A stretch of 64,000 nucleotides of DNA from Undaria pinnatifida (GCA_012845835.1 JABAKD010000008.1:14888223-14952222), one strand, 5' to 3'. Shown: positions 9,626 to 21,366, counted from the first letter of the stretch. The notes: generated by a model from the letters alone, not told the origin. Made by a program: numbers and translations.

Positions 9626-12008
9626 CTTGATCGTGAAGTGTGTAGACATGTGTCAAAACATGAGAAAATAACTACCCGGGGACTTTAGCCTATCCAAAGC
9701 ATGGGTGGCGGCGAATACTGGCATCCATGCAGATACGCCGGGGCCCATGCGGAGGCCCCCGGCACCCATGTGGAGCCCTTGTGCAGCAGACACAATTACC
9801 ATTTGACCATGCTAAGGATATCGAAGAGTATTAGTGATCGATGTGTGCAATGTTCCGCAACAGAACTTTTCTCCCGGTAGCAGGGGTTAGGGACACCTTA
9901 GCAAACTCGTAGATGTGACAAAAAGATTCCCCGCCAGAGTCTCCCGAGGGGTGCTTCTTGCTAATGGTAGTTGGTGGTCGAATCTTGCTTGCGTGTAATT
10001 TTTAGGTTGACGCGTCTCATATTGCTGCGTGTTAGTTGTATTTATTTGCAGGGGCAGTCTAGGACAGTGCGTACGGTAGCCTATAATACCCGTCTCCATC
10101 TCACGCGATCAAAGGGGTTGCAGTGCACGTTGCAGAAATAATGTACCTAGACGGAAACACGTTGATCGGACGTACGGGGGCATTGCCTTTAGTGCCGTAG
10201 AAAACCGCAGCATGCTGCGCAGTACGTGTTTGTCAACACGAGGCTCTTTTGGACCGACGTGCCCATCCATTCGGCATTGTATTTTAATGCCGTCAAGAAA
10301 GAAAATAGCGCCAAGGTAATTGAAAGTTATCGACCAGCCCACTTGTCGCGGGAGGTGTTGTTCTTCGTTACCCCTTAAACCCTGGCCGATGATTTTCCCG
10401 AAAGGCTTTTCGGCGATTAGTTTCGTGCAGGCGATGAATCCGATCGAAGCCATACCATGAGCGACAATCCCACTTTTCCAACAGTAACATTGATGCCATA
10501 CTTCACAACTTGCCGGCATATTTTCCACGTGAAAGTCGACTAAAGTAATCGAACGAACGAATTAAGTCAAGCGTTGAATATTGATGTGAAACTTTCCTTT
10601 TCAGTGGATATGCCCCGTTATTTAAACGAGTGTTTCGCCTGGCAGTGACTGCGTTGTGGTAGATGGTTACTGATTAGGGCTCACACGACCCGTCGAGAGA
10701 GGAGGTGATATGGTCACGTTTACAACACTCACTACGTACTCATTTCAACCGCACTTCGTACATCGGCCCAGAAATACGTAAATGTTTGGTTGATATATCT
10801 GCAATACATGCCATAAATCTCAAACACACACCAAACGAGAGCCACGATAAGGGTAGTAACCCCTTTTGCACTACTGGATTTGAACCAATTGCACGATCGA
10901 TTTGTACCTCACTGCTGGAAATTCTTGAAGACATCTGCTTTGCGCAGCGTAAATACCTATTTAATGGCGGATTCATATCGCAAGCTTAAACCAACGCAAA
11001 AGGTCAACGCCCCCAAAAAGTAGGGGGATCACTCGCGCGAGTGACCCAGGGTCACTGCAAAAAAAGCCGCCGAACGTGATCACTCGACCGTGGCCGTGGT
11101 CATTAACGGCAAATCTTGCTGGGAAGCATATGACGTGCGTACATGCACATGACGCATGGATACAACGTGTTCTGCGAAGCCCATGAGGCGGGCGCAACCT
11201 AACGAGCACACAGTTAACCTCTCACGATACATTTCAATTACTCACTCCATTCGTCGCAGGCAAGTCAATCAACTCGTTCGTACTTCTAACCAAACCTGAA
11301 CCCTTAATACTACAAGGTAATATTTTATTTCTGAAAAACTATGTACGGACGAGTAGCTACCGTTGTTCCTGTCTCCTACCATCGTTGGAACAATGAGACA
11401 ATGGGGCGATTTACAACGGGATGTACCCTAATGTTTGCAAAGAGATGCTGCCCAATTCCATATGTACTTCGTATGAGGATATCTCGTGAGTGCTTGTCCT
11501 GGTGTTGAGTCCACCTGCCATAGTTGGTCACCTAGGAGGCTTCTGGCTACTCGTATGCAGAGTGTCTACTTGGTACACTTAACGCATTTGACGCGATTGA
11601 AACTCTCTCCCCATGCCCCGACGTTTCGCCATGATCAGGGGTTGCCGCATGCGCAGATACATACAAACAAAGTTGTTCCTCCAAACAAGTATTCTCGATT
11701 ATAGCATCGCATGTTGGGCCCAAATACATCTCTTCCCATATGATAGGGAATAGTTAGTGCTTTGACACTGACAGACAGGCTTCCAGTTTAAAACTTCTCT
11801 CAGGTTGTCCGTGACGTGTGGGCAAGCCCCTAGCATCGATATTTCTTCATTATCGATTTATCAGCGTGGAATGGAACCCAGCGATAGAGAGCCCAACATC
11901 GTACGCGTTTCCCACGGCGACGCACCAATCCCGTGACAAAAATTCCTGGTCCCTTGAGGCCGTGATCTGTTTCGGTGAAACAGCACGGTAGCTGATTCAC
12001 GAGGTGTC
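9626..12008. other. No supportable gene; small MITE-like remnant near 11,020
   Basis: A minus-strand frame at 10,109-10,528 (139 codons) has mixed amino-acid use but no recognised motif, and such a length can arise by chance in 64 kb. The segment 11,018-11,065 ('gtagggggatcactcgcgcg') matches the terminal sequence of the MITE at 18,051-18,299, including the 10-base palindrome CTCGCGCGAG. It is probably a fragment of that family. The first ~180 bases downstream of the gene (11,830-12,008) probably hold its 3' UTR. Confidence 0.4.
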
Positions 12009-13071
12009 TCAACAACACCGCAGGCTTGTCACCTTGAACTTCCGATCTAGCCGCAGCATATCCGATTTATCCGTCGGAACATCCGAGAGGAACCCAGTGT
12101 AAAGTCTTTCCGTTTGGGCAGAAATAACTACAAACGTAACCCGGATTGTACTGGCTCCACCAGGTGTCCGCATAACTACATTATCTTCGATCGATGCTCT
12201 AGTTTTCCACAAACCGTCGATAACAACGCCGTCGTTTGAATGATTGTAAGTTTCGTCATGATAGGTTGTGTCGGCACCACGAACCATCACCCGCGCAGCA
12301 CCCATACCATTGTAGCTTTTAAGGTATCCGATATCCAACACTCGTCTCTCCCCAGAACACGGGAGGTCGAACGACACTACGGCATCTGCGGAAGAGTTTC
12401 CAAAACCTATTAGTCCACCTCGGCCCATTTTGTCTTCAGAGAACGACCATCCAACAGATTGTACTTGCTGCTTTGGGGGAGAACGCCCCACGAATGATTG
12501 CGTTCTCAAGGCGAAGGAAGGCTTGTCCCCCATGCAGCCCATCTTTTCCTCGAACAGCGACACTGCCTTCTCCCTGCGGCTAGGATCCGACACCAGACCA
12601 TACTCCTGCATGACGCAGGATAAACGCAATCGCATTGGGGAGTAGAAGCAAATATTTATGGAGCCTTATGTGGTGGGACAAGGAGTAGGCGTGTTCTCAT
12701 TGTAATAGCTTGTATGGGCTGGGCTTTCTGTTTTACCTCCACTCCGTCAAGTGTGTGTTGACCATAATGATTCCGATACACTACGTTGTTCTCACCTTCC
12801 AAATTCACATTGGTGATGCCAACCATTTTCGAAAGTAGCTCCGGCGTAGCATTCAGTAATTTGTTGGATAGCTTGCGGGCATGGTCGCGGTCATCGGATG
12901 ATGCTTCTCTAACAACAGTACGGCATGGCTATGGACTTTTAATATACTACAGCACAGTTGATGCCGCCGACGGGGCAAGAAACAGCTGGAATCTTCTCAC
13001 GACAACTTTGAAGGCACGCGCCGTAGAGGGGAGGCGAGGGAAAATATGTGCTCGGTGACCCCGGGTCTGAG
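12009..13071 (-). CDS. Spliced gene of unknown function with a conserved-looking C-terminal domain
   Basis: Three exons fit together on the minus strand. The last exon, 12,605-12,009, is open for 198 codons and ends in KFKVTSLRCC-stop. Its core reads like a compact beta domain: VGWSFSEDK, then GLIGFGNSSADAVVSFDLP, then RVLDIGYLKSYNGMGAARV, DGLWKTRASIED and STIRVTFVVISA. A 131-base intron (12,606-12,736, GAG|GTAAAA...ATGCAG|GAG) joins it in phase 0 to an exon at 12,737 to about 12,906 (contains LLNATPELLSKMVGITNVNL). A further exon, 13,001-13,071, is suggested by a donor GTC|GTGAGA and a pyrimidine-rich acceptor ending GGGCGTAG. The second exon's 5' edge and the true start codon are not settled. 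I recall similar 'YL+SYxxMG' domains in uncharacterised algal and plant proteins but cannot name the family. Sulfotransferase or glycan-related roles would be guesses. This is the best host-gene candidate in the window; it could still be a pseudogene. Confidence 0.55.
12606..12736 (-). other. Intron of the spliced gene
   Basis: On the minus strand it begins GTAAAACAG and ends CGTCATGCAG. The flanking frames are both phase 0. The intron itself contains an in-frame TAA (GCTCCATAA) upstream of the last exon, so splicing is needed to connect the two frames. Confidence 0.55.
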
Positions 13072-14030
13072 CTACGCCCAGGGACGGAGAATGAGGAAAA
13101 ACACGTGCGATGATAGCAGGGATAGTAGGCATAAAGAATTATGATATATAGACAAAAAAAGGCAGGATATACGAAGTAGCGGAAAAGGCTTCGATGTTTT
13201 ATTGTAACAGCTTCATAGTGCCGAGAAGGTTCAATTGACAACTAAGAAATAGAGATTGTGTATTGGCCTCGTTTGGTTTGGAAAGGTTCCGCCGTGGTTT
13301 CCGTTTCCGGACGATTGTTGTTCCATTGCGCTGCGCAATCGACAAGTGTGAATCCCTCACGCCCTCCTACGTCTATATTCACCTTTTTGACTCTTGCTCC
13401 TACTTGCAGGGGTGCGTTATACTGTCCGAATCTCCTCGCTGGACGGGGCCTATGCCTCACCGAACTACCGGCGGGAGAGGAACCCGATTGCCAATCTCAT
13501 GACCTAGGTACACAACTAATGACACGGTATCGTATTGAATTGATCTTGGGTAGCTACTCAGCCCGGCAACGCCCTCGATCCGAACCGTTTTCGCCTAAAT
13601 ATGCCACCCTTATAATTACCATACGCTCGTCGCCCCATGGTCTCTCCTTCGCAAGCGCTGATACCCACCGCCGCAACTGCCCTGAGGGTGTTTTTCATTT
13701 ACCCGTTCTGCGCAACGTCCCTGCAACCGGTAAGTATATGGCTCCACACAGGAGCATATCATAAACAACAGACTGTGACATGTCGATACGCGGGAGCAAT
13801 ACTGCAGCAGAGCCGCGGGCCACGTCTTGAGTACGATTATGTGGAGACCGTGAGCTGCTCGCCTGGTGCGAGCTGAAGTGCTGGACAGAGCTGCGAGACA
13901 CGAAGTCCATCGTTATAGTCTGACATATTGAACTTATGCCGAATATCAGGAGTAGCAGTCGTTTCCCGGAGTATGAGCTTGCCAAAATCAATTCTATATG
14001 AAGGCTCCCGTTGCTTCTTTTTAATGTACT
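13072..14030 (-). other. Possible 5' exons of the spliced gene, unresolved
   Basis: A minus-strand frame at 13,242-13,500 has protein-like content (VGARVKKVNIDVGGREGFTL and VDCAAQWNNNRPETETTAEP). It is in the same frame as a downstream stretch that looks hydrophobic (about 13,100-13,200) but lacks an ATG. That hydrophobic stretch is more simply the pyrimidine-rich 3' end of an intron leading to the acceptor at 13,072. The donor joining the two could not be fixed. Strong GTGAGG donors exist on the minus strand in this interval, at about 13,454-13,459 and 13,361-13,366. Confidence 0.3.
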
Positions 14031-15717
14031 CTACTGCCCATTAATATAATGAAGCAACTGGCGAATTTTATACGAAGTATATCCTTTCAACAGGGATCTC
14101 CGACGCCGAAAAATGATCACATCCATGATGGTACAGGAAATCATCAACATTTCTGGGTCAGAAATAATCGTAGCCAGAAACAAAGGTACCCGGTGATTTC
14201 TGAGTCCAGAAAAAACGACTAATGCCCACTGCACTGTCAGATCTGAGATTTTGCTATTTTACAATTGATAAATTGTCCGTTTTGGAGGCGGCGTGACGTA
14301 AGTCTGATGATTTGCATTCATAAATAATATGATTCAGTGGGAAGAGTGTGTTGGAATATTCAATGTTCAGTCATCAATATTGCAAATGCCGTAGGCTGCC
14401 ATACTTGGCCCTTAGCCATAGGAACCCAGTAACTAATACTGGAATAATATTCAACTAAATTTATTGAGTGACGGGAAGGTTGTCGATATACATTGCGAGT
14501 TCTTCGTGCTTCAACAGACAGTTATGTATATCTGTTAGATGCCGTTTATCAATGCGGTATTAAGCATGCAGAAGTCTCAGCAGTAACAACTTGGATATAT
14601 GATGCACAGTAGCTTACTGGTCAGTCATTCCCAAAAGCTGGCGCATTTGGAACGTACGAGCAATGCGGTGTTATCAAATAAATGCGGCGGAATAACGTGG
14701 TACCTGGTTCGAATAGCAACATTCACGGAATATTATTTTAGGTTGACTGTCGGGTTCGTTGGCGTAGCTAAGCTTCCAGAAGCAAACCTCAGGAAACGTT
14801 GCCATAGGTACGGTAGACCACGAGCAGGCCTCAGGAAATGTTGCTGTAGGTAGATCAGAGAACTACGCGCAGGGTACATCTATCCGTAGCATACGCATTA
14901 TGCCGTCTGGATCAGGTGATGGCCAGACCCACCTCGATCACTCCTTATCTGTCTCTTCTTTCCGCCACCGAAGCGCCAATCCAAACCATGGTGCATCTTA
15001 TGTTTTAACCTATATCCAAGTGATTTTACGATCACTCTGTCAGCCTCTGCACCCGCGCTGTTTCATACAGTGACTAGTGCCAGGGATACAACTTATACAA
15101 GTTTACATGCTGTGACAGAGTGTATAAAACAAAAAGTGCATAACTGAGTGTTTATCGGCTTGAGATATGGTTTCGGTAATTAATGGCGATATAGACGATG
15201 GAGGAAGCATCTAGTGTTCGTGCGAAAACACGGACAACAAATAAAAATTCTGAAACACAGTACATGTATGGAAACATGCCGCTCTTGACAGCATCATCAG
15301 TACAACAACGAAAGACCAGCTGCAGCTTACGACCGCAGTGATGTCTATTGTACACCTGTTAGGTAGTATGGGTGTTAACTGTTGCAAAAAGTAATCGAAA
15401 AGCATTTCACATTTTGCAAGAACTCTCGAGTGTTTGCGATTCACAAAATGTAGGCAAACTTCTTCCGTCGGACTTGAACACCCATTTTCGCCTACCTTTG
15501 ACTGTGTTTGCGAGATATGTTGTACACAAAGGCACGATAAACAACAAATAAAATAGTAGTAGTGACACGGTAAAAAAATTAAAATGTTCTACTTTCTGGG
15601 AGTACCCGCAGACATTTGTCTACGTATGCAGGACATGTAAAGAACCCTATAGGACTCAGTATGGAAAAAATGAAATTTTGTGAAAGGTAAGAATCTTCGT
15701 ATACTCGCACGGCATTG

Positions 15718-16520
15718 CAGAGCACAACTACATACACAGCACACTTCAGGAACATGTGCTGCAGGAGAGGGTGAGGTCAGCACCAACATCAGCAACACAC
15801 ACAAGTGCAGCAGGGGCGGGAGCAGAGGCGGGCGTTGGCCCATTAGGAATTGCGGCAGGGCAGCAGTAGTGTCTACAGCAGCAGCCATCTGGCAGGAGGG
15901 ATACATACACTTGCTCGGCAAGCTCAAGACCAAAGACAGCCGATCTTATATGTTTAGAAACATAGACACACCAACCAAGACAGCGGCAGCAGCACAGCGG
16001 CTACATTCCACAATAAAATTACGACAAAACAACATACCTGGTATGCAAAAAATGCCGAAAACATATATTCGGCGTTGTTTGTGGGATTAATTGGATATGT
16101 GGATATGGATACTTCAACAAATGCAGAAATTCACAGACATCTGGCTATGATATCTACGCATGCATAAATAAATCTTTAGGGCCCAGTGTCGGAAGAACAA
16201 AATGCTGGGAGAATCCACGCACGCCATAGCTCAGCATAACAAACACAGCACACTTTGGGAACATTTGCAGAAGGTAGTGAGGTCAATAACTACACCAGCA
16301 AAACACACAGCAGCAGCAGCGGCGGTGGCGCGGGCAGACGCGATCGACAGCCCAGCAAGGAGTTGCGGCACAGGAGCAGTAGTGTCACACCAGAGGCCAT
16401 CCGGCAGCGGGAGGAACGCACACAATGGCACTGGCTAGGTGACGTCATGATGACAGACAGCCGATTTTTTTGTTTTGAAACATGCACAGCGGACAACAAC
16501 AGCAGTAGCAGCGACGGTGG
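15718..16520. repeat. Tandem duplication, period ~490 bp, CAG-rich
   Basis: Block 15,718-15,990 and block 16,205-16,510 share, in order: 'cacagcacactt..ggaaca', 'gtgaggtca', 'gcagcag' tracts, 'gcggca..g.agcagtagtgtc', 'gccatc.ggcag' and 'gacagccgat'. The triplet-rich Ala/Thr/Gly frames on both strands here are products of the repeat, not genes. Confidence 0.65.
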
Positions 16521-17150
16521 CGACGGTGGTGGCCGCGGCGGCGCGAGGGAACCGGCGTTAGCGTTGGGAGATTCGGTGGATGCAAAATTCAGCACCGAGA
16601 TCAAGACCAAATCTGGATTACATCCGCTGACGTTGTGACCAGCAGCTGTTTGTTGCTGGGAGCAAAACCGAACAGCAGCAGCCGTTGAACATATTGCAGA
16701 CTATAGCCTAAATGTAACGTAATTCCCAAATGCAGGCCCACCAACAGGCTGCAAAACCGTGAATTACCTGCCAGCAGGCACGGAAAACGTACCGGCCAGC
16801 GGCATCGAATTGGTACATGGTTCTAAGGGGAAATTGAATACTTCCTGGTATCAAGAATGACATGTCACCTCTGCCTAGTGCGTTTATGGTGTGATGTCTG
16901 CGTAGTGTACATGTCATCTACCACCCACAACAAAAGAGTAAAACATAAACACCTATTGCAACGTATCGCGCTTGTTGTGTGCGAGAAAGAGTTTCGTCCT
17001 AAAACCAAACGACAGCACCAGCGCGACTACCACCAGCACCACCAGTACTACCACCACAGCAGCAGCACCAGAAAAGAAACATGTTTTACAACATTTTGGA
17101 AACCAGCAGCACAACAGCAGTACCGCAGCAGCAACAGCATCAGAGATGTG

Positions 17151-17421
17151 TGTACTGCTGTGATCGTATCATTGGGCATTTTAAGGTACATACGATGGTT
17201 GGATGCGTTTGGTCAGGGAGTTCAATTGTCACTGTTGGCGTTTCTTGTGAGCTCTTGAGATATTGATAAACAAACGGGAAGGTTCATGACCGATGGCATG
17301 TCACTTCCCCGGGTAATAAAGAACGAGCTAGCGCATTGTGGGCAAACGTACTCTCAGCCTACGAGGGAAAGTCCTCGGAGTTTATACCACCGGGCCGGCG
17401 GTCGGGAAAGTCGGAAGTAAA
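17151..17421 (+). repeat. Left LTR
   Basis: Pairs with 19,506-19,776. Shared blocks include 'cgtatcattgggca', 'ttggtcagggagttcaattg', 'cttgtgagctcttga' and 'tataccaccggg'. Begins TGTACTGCTG. Its last bases are diverged from the right copy. Confidence 0.7.
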
Positions 17422-17425
17422 GCTC

Positions 17426-17450
17426 GAAGCTGCCGGGAATTGAACCCGGA
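17426..17450 (+). promoter_or_regulatory. Primer-binding-site-like sequence, antisense to a tRNA 3' half
   Basis: The sequence GCTGCCGGGAATTGAACCC is the reverse complement of a canonical tRNA T-arm (GGTTCAATTCC with a CCGGG/CCCGG stem) plus part of the acceptor. It starts ~5 bases inside the left LTR. The sequence to its right, read on the minus strand, has a D-arm-like 'cgcggtaggcg', so a degenerate tRNA or SINE head is the alternative. I could not fold a valid acceptor or anticodon stem. Confidence 0.4.
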
Positions 17451-18050
17451 TCGGATTCCACGACCACGTGTATATTCGCCTACCGCGGGAGAAAATGGTG
17501 CCAGCGGATATCGGGCTCAAAAAACGGTGCAGCACCAGCTTACACAGAACGCTGGTCCAGAGAGTGCACCACGAGTTGTTCACTCCGTTCCGGCGCAGCC
17601 ATCGGCAATGGTGTCGCCGAAACGGGGGTGGAGATTCCAGCCATATTTGTTCGGCGCGTGTCGCAGTCGTGCAGCCTGGCAGATGTGGTGACATGATCGC
17701 GGATTCGACAGAGAAAAAACCGCATGTGGAGGACCTGACGCAGCATCTCGCGGGCGATCTTGCTGTTTCCGTTGTCTCCGCGGCTGCTGAGGTCAAGGCG
17801 CTCGTGGGTTCTGCTTCAAGCACCACAGCAATGTCGGAAGAGCTGGTTCAGGCCCTGCGGGGACAGCCGGGGACGATCAAACCGTGTTAACGGAGGCGTT
17901 TGTTCGGCATACATGTGTGTTGGCGTTGTTTGGCCAGGAGTGTGATCTTGAGACGCAGTCGTGTCCACTCTACTTAATGATGGAAAACCCATGGGGACCA
18001 GTCCGATTTACCATGCCGTTTATCGTGCTCCCTGTGGGAGATCCAGGCTA

Positions 18051-18299
18051 CGGTAGGGGGATCCCTTTTTGGGCCTTTTGTTTCAGTGGCTAGGGGTCAC
18101 TCGCGCGAGAAACCCCTTAATTGCATTGCGATCTTATGTTTTCTTCAAGTATTATTTTGACAAAATTAATCCGCAATGCTAAGGTAACCTAAGCTGCGCC
18201 AAAACTCAACTTCCTTAAACATTTTCATCCGTGAGGTACAGAGTCACTCGTGCGAGTGGCTCAAACACACCAGTGAACATTGGGATACCCCCCCTACCG
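18051..18299. mobile_element. MITE with ~55-bp terminal inverted repeats
   Basis: The left end CGGTAGGGGGATCCC and the reverse complement of the right end, CGGTAGGGGGGTATCCC, match. The match continues inward to a shared CACTCGCGCGAG / CACTCGCACGAG motif. Length is 249 bp and it has no coding capacity. The left flank ends in TA and the right flank starts TG, compatible with a decayed TA target duplication of the Tc1/mariner type but not proof. It lies inside the LTR element. Confidence 0.6.
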
Positions 18300-19505
18300 T
18301 GGCCTTGATCGGGAGTCGATGTGGCCATCGTCGGGAAGAAGATGCTGAGAGAGAAACTTGGCATAGCCGACATGAGCAGCTCACGGTCCCTGAACTGAAG
18401 GTCCAAGAGAATCAAGATTGCTCTGGGATGGAGCTTACAGCTCGTTCCGTTGGCGAGCCCAACGATGCTGCAGTACTGCGAGCGCCGATGAATGTCACAG
18501 CGCTCGTGCCGGGCGGCGACGCGCCAGGCGACGGGGACGATGAAATCAAGCCGACGCTGGTGTCTCGATGATCCATGATATTCCAGGATTCCGATGTGGA
18601 AAAGCAGGATCATGTGGGCGTTTTGGAGACGGCTGCCGATAACTCTGTGACCATGCCGTCAAGCCGGAATGTGCAAAGATGCTGCGCGATATCGATTTTC
18701 GTACGCACCATGACGTGTTATGTCGGACGTTGTTGGGTGACCTACCTGAACGCAAGGGTCCTGTGCCGGTCCGGTTTCATTCAGGTCCAGTGATGGTGTG
18801 GGCGAAGCCCCCACCACCTACCGTGGAGTGCGGAGAGTCCTGTTGCGATTGCCACTCGATACTGACGACGAGTTTGTCGTCAAAGTGGCCGGGGAAGGGC
18901 CAGAGGAGGCGGGGAGCACCTGGGACCCGGTATCGCGCGTGTTTGATGACGCGTCTGCCGGCTGATAACGGATCAGAAGCGGGGACTCTTACAGTGGTAT
19001 GGATTACGTTTTGTATCATATTACGGTTTGGGGGACATCTCGAAATCCGAATACATAGCTGATTTCGGTTATATCTGAATTTCGAATTTCGAGGTTTTCT
19101 TCCTGACTTGGAATTTCTGCACAGGGCGCTGGTAGCACCTGACGCAGCCACAGCTGGCAGTTCATTGTCTAGGCTTTGTGTGGACAGAGCATATCCGTGG
19201 TTGATGCTTCTATTTTACAGGGGTGGCTATAGTACGAGAACAGACATTCCCTATGTGGTCTGTATCTCGACGAGTTGCATGCGCAATCGGAAGTGTGACG
19301 CTTGGTGCATGATTTGCTTCAGGGTGCATTGGTGATGACGTGACTGCTGAGCAATCGCTGTTCACGGTCAGTAGAAGAGATAGATCTTAGGTCGCGGTGA
19401 AACTGACCGGCATGTGTTGGATTTGACAATTGCCTAACGTGCGAACAGCTTCCCGGTCTTGGTCATCCTGTGAACGGTAGCCCGAGATGGGCTTTTGGAG
19501 GGTGC

Positions 19506-19776
19506 TGTACCGCTGTGGTCGTATCATTGGGCACTTTGACGTACATACAATGGTTGCATGCATTTGGTCAGGGAGTTCAATTGTCAAGATTGGCGTTTTT
19601 CTTGTGAGCTCTTGAAGGCATTGAGATTCCAACGCGAAGGTTCATTACAGATGGTATGTCACTTCCCTGTGTGATAGCAAACGAACTATTGCATTGTGGA
19701 CAAACGCACTCCGAGCCTACTAGAGGGTGTTTCTGGAATGTATACCACCGGGCCCGCGGTCGCGCGCATCGGTACA
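19506..19776 (+). repeat. Right LTR
   Basis: Direct repeat of 17,151-17,421. Begins TGTACCGCTG and ends CATCGGTACA. Confidence 0.7.
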
Positions 19777-20015
19777 GGCAGTGCCGACCCAACGTCGCCG
19801 GCGGTAGCGTTGACGCCAGAGATTAAATTAAAAACAAACGGAAAAACAAGACGAACCGATTCAGAATGAAACTTCTAAAAAACAGAAGCATAATGGAAGT
19901 CTCATGTTTGTGATCCAGTTATATCTGGAACCCTAAATTAGGAAAAAAGGCAGAAATAGCGGCTCAAAAAAATCCCTCTTCGATTAATCAATTTGACGGC
20001 AAGACGTTTCTAGCG

Positions 20016-21132
20016 ATGACTAGAAAGAGCAAAAATAAACATGCTCGCTTCGATGGAATACCTTAAAATTTGTGTGCTATGGCCAATGCGTTCAGCCCCA
20101 GCAGGCTCCCTTTCTCAGACATTTCGGCCTGAATGGCCCAAGCAGACTTTCTTCTTGCTCAAGTAGGCGATCGCAGGTGACGAACACAAAGTTCGAATAG
20201 CCCGTAGCAGGTGATGCATGCGTCCGCAATTAATTCCGGCGCGACTAGCACGTATGAGGTACTAGGTAGTATGGGCAGCGCACCAGAGCAGATACCGTAC
20301 GTGCATCGAGAGCGGTTTTTGACAGCTGACAGAACTCTACACCTGCCATAACACCCAGCTCGCAACCACACAAGAGAACGCGGACAGATCCGCTGCTCTG
20401 CTCTGTTTTGCTCTGCCTGCGTGCTCTGTTGCTGCTGCTGCTGATCTGATGTGGTTTGCGTGTGTGTGGTGTTTATGTATCTGCTCGGCGTATTCCATAC
20501 ACATGGGGCTCTCAAGAATGCCGGTACACTACTTGCGTCGGCAGGGTAATGCATGTGTTTGTTCAACGCAGGTCAGCGTCATCTCTGTGCCGGTATACGT
20601 GCCAGCGCTATTCAGGACACCGGCACTTGTTCTTAAAGAGGGTTTCCATACATAGCTACCTTCTACACAGAGTTCCACTCCTGCCAAGTGGTTCTACCGG
20701 TTGTATACAGAGCACTGGCACTCAACTGCTATACATTAGCCTGTTCTCTGCCAGCACTGACAGCCAAGAACATACGCCTTCAGGTAAAAACACCTCGAAC
20801 AACATATATAGCTCAAGACAACGCTACTAAACAACGTCATGGCAGAAATATATAAAAGAAGCTTGGTGGAAGTGCTGAAGGTCGTGTTTTGCTCTGCGCT
20901 GCCTTTGTGCTGCCACTGCTACTACAGCTGCTGCTGTCGCTGTGCTGCTGCTACTAATACACTGATGCTCAGCTGGGGTGCGTTATTGTTTTTGTTGTGA
21001 GGGGAGCAGACAAGAGGCAGCATCGCGCACATGGTAGTGCCGGTATGTGCCAGCCCAATATACTAGCACCATTTTAATACACCACCACTAAAGATAGTAG
21101 GGCGGGCATACATGATTCTTTATTCGTGCCAG
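20016..21132. repeat. CTG-rich DNA and GTGCCGGT hairpin repeats
   Basis: CTG triplets occur near 20,425-20,445 and 20,905-20,960. The segment 20,590-20,630 contains GTGCCGGT...ACACCGGCAC. The segment 21,030-21,132 is the left half of the same family, cut by the Gypsy insertion. Its other half resumes at 27,342 ('ccagtgctattcaagacgcc'), matching 'ccagcgctattcaggacacc' near 20,603. No gene recognised. Confidence 0.5.
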
Positions 21133-21350
21133 TGTGGGACGGTAGTCCCTTCGCAGGTTTTCTCTTTCTCTGATGGAGGTGTTAGTGTTAGTGTGGAGAT
21201 ACACCGAGGTGGGTTATGTGCGCAACCGCACGCTCGAGGGTCAACAAAGAGGAAACGCCTCAGAGTCCGCCTCGAGGAGCCAGGATGATCTTGAAGGATC
21301 ATAGTAATAAGGAGGCGGTACAATCTAGAGAATAGAGACTGGTATCCAAA
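21133..21350 (-). repeat. 3' LTR of the Gypsy element
   Basis: Direct repeat of 27,123-27,341. Its element-strand start is TTTGGATACC, so the terminal TG has mutated. Confidence 0.85.
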
Positions 21351-21366
21351 TCACCCCCCCCTCATT
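21351..21366 (-). promoter_or_regulatory. Polypurine tract
   Basis: The element strand reads GAAATGAGGGGGGGGTGA immediately before the 3' LTR, a typical plus-strand primer. Confidence 0.7.

Larger units (their letters stand above)
17151..19776 (+). mobile_element. Small non-autonomous LTR element
   Basis: Direct repeats of ~271 bp (17,151-17,421 and 19,506-19,776) begin TGTAC and the right copy ends GTACA, the TG...CA pattern of LTRs. Just inside the left LTR is a sequence antisense to a tRNA T-arm and acceptor, a likely primer-binding site. A purine-leaning stretch ('ttttggagggtgc') precedes the right LTR. The 2.1 kb interior has broken frames (protein-like piece at about 17,695-17,887 with HVEDLTQHLAGDLAVSVVSA; another at 18,299-18,571) but no protease, RT or integrase motifs. 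It interrupts the collinear match between the long CAG-rich unit and its compact relative, which supports its being an insertion. No matching target-site duplication was seen (atgtg versus ggcag). Confidence 0.6.
14060..20015 (+). repeat. Long CAG-rich repeat unit (possible DNA transposon), interrupted
   Basis: Three blocks are collinear with the compact 0.85 kb element at 37.2-38.1 kb. The left arm is 14,080-14,235 ('atctccgacgcc', several CAGAAAT words). The middle is 16,857-17,120 ('cgcgcttgttgtgtgcgaga' and CAG/CAC triplets). The right arm is 19,795-20,010 ('aaaacaagac', 'cagaagcataatgga', 'cagaaatagcggctcaaaa'). Extra DNA between left and middle includes a ~490-bp tandem duplication. An LTR element (17,151-19,776) sits between middle and right. 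CAGAAAT-type words cluster in both arms, as subterminal motifs do in some DNA transposons. No transposase was recognised, and terminal inverted repeats were not established. Confidence 0.45.

Noticed and set aside
10109-10528. 139-codon minus-strand frame
   Set aside because: No motif, no splice partner, and a length that can arise by chance in 64 kb read in six frames.
12939-13241. Apparent N-terminal membrane anchor upstream of the spliced gene
   Set aside because: The frame starts at TTG with a stop just before it, and the hydrophobic codons coincide with a pyrimidine-rich stretch leading to a good splice acceptor.
15680-16638. Ala/Thr/Gly-rich frames on both strands over CAG repeats
   Set aside because: Triplet repeats open several frames at once; the frames differ between the two tandem units.
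17430-17512. tRNA gene on the minus strand
   Set aside because: T-arm and a D-arm-like piece are visible but no acceptor or anticodon stem could be paired.
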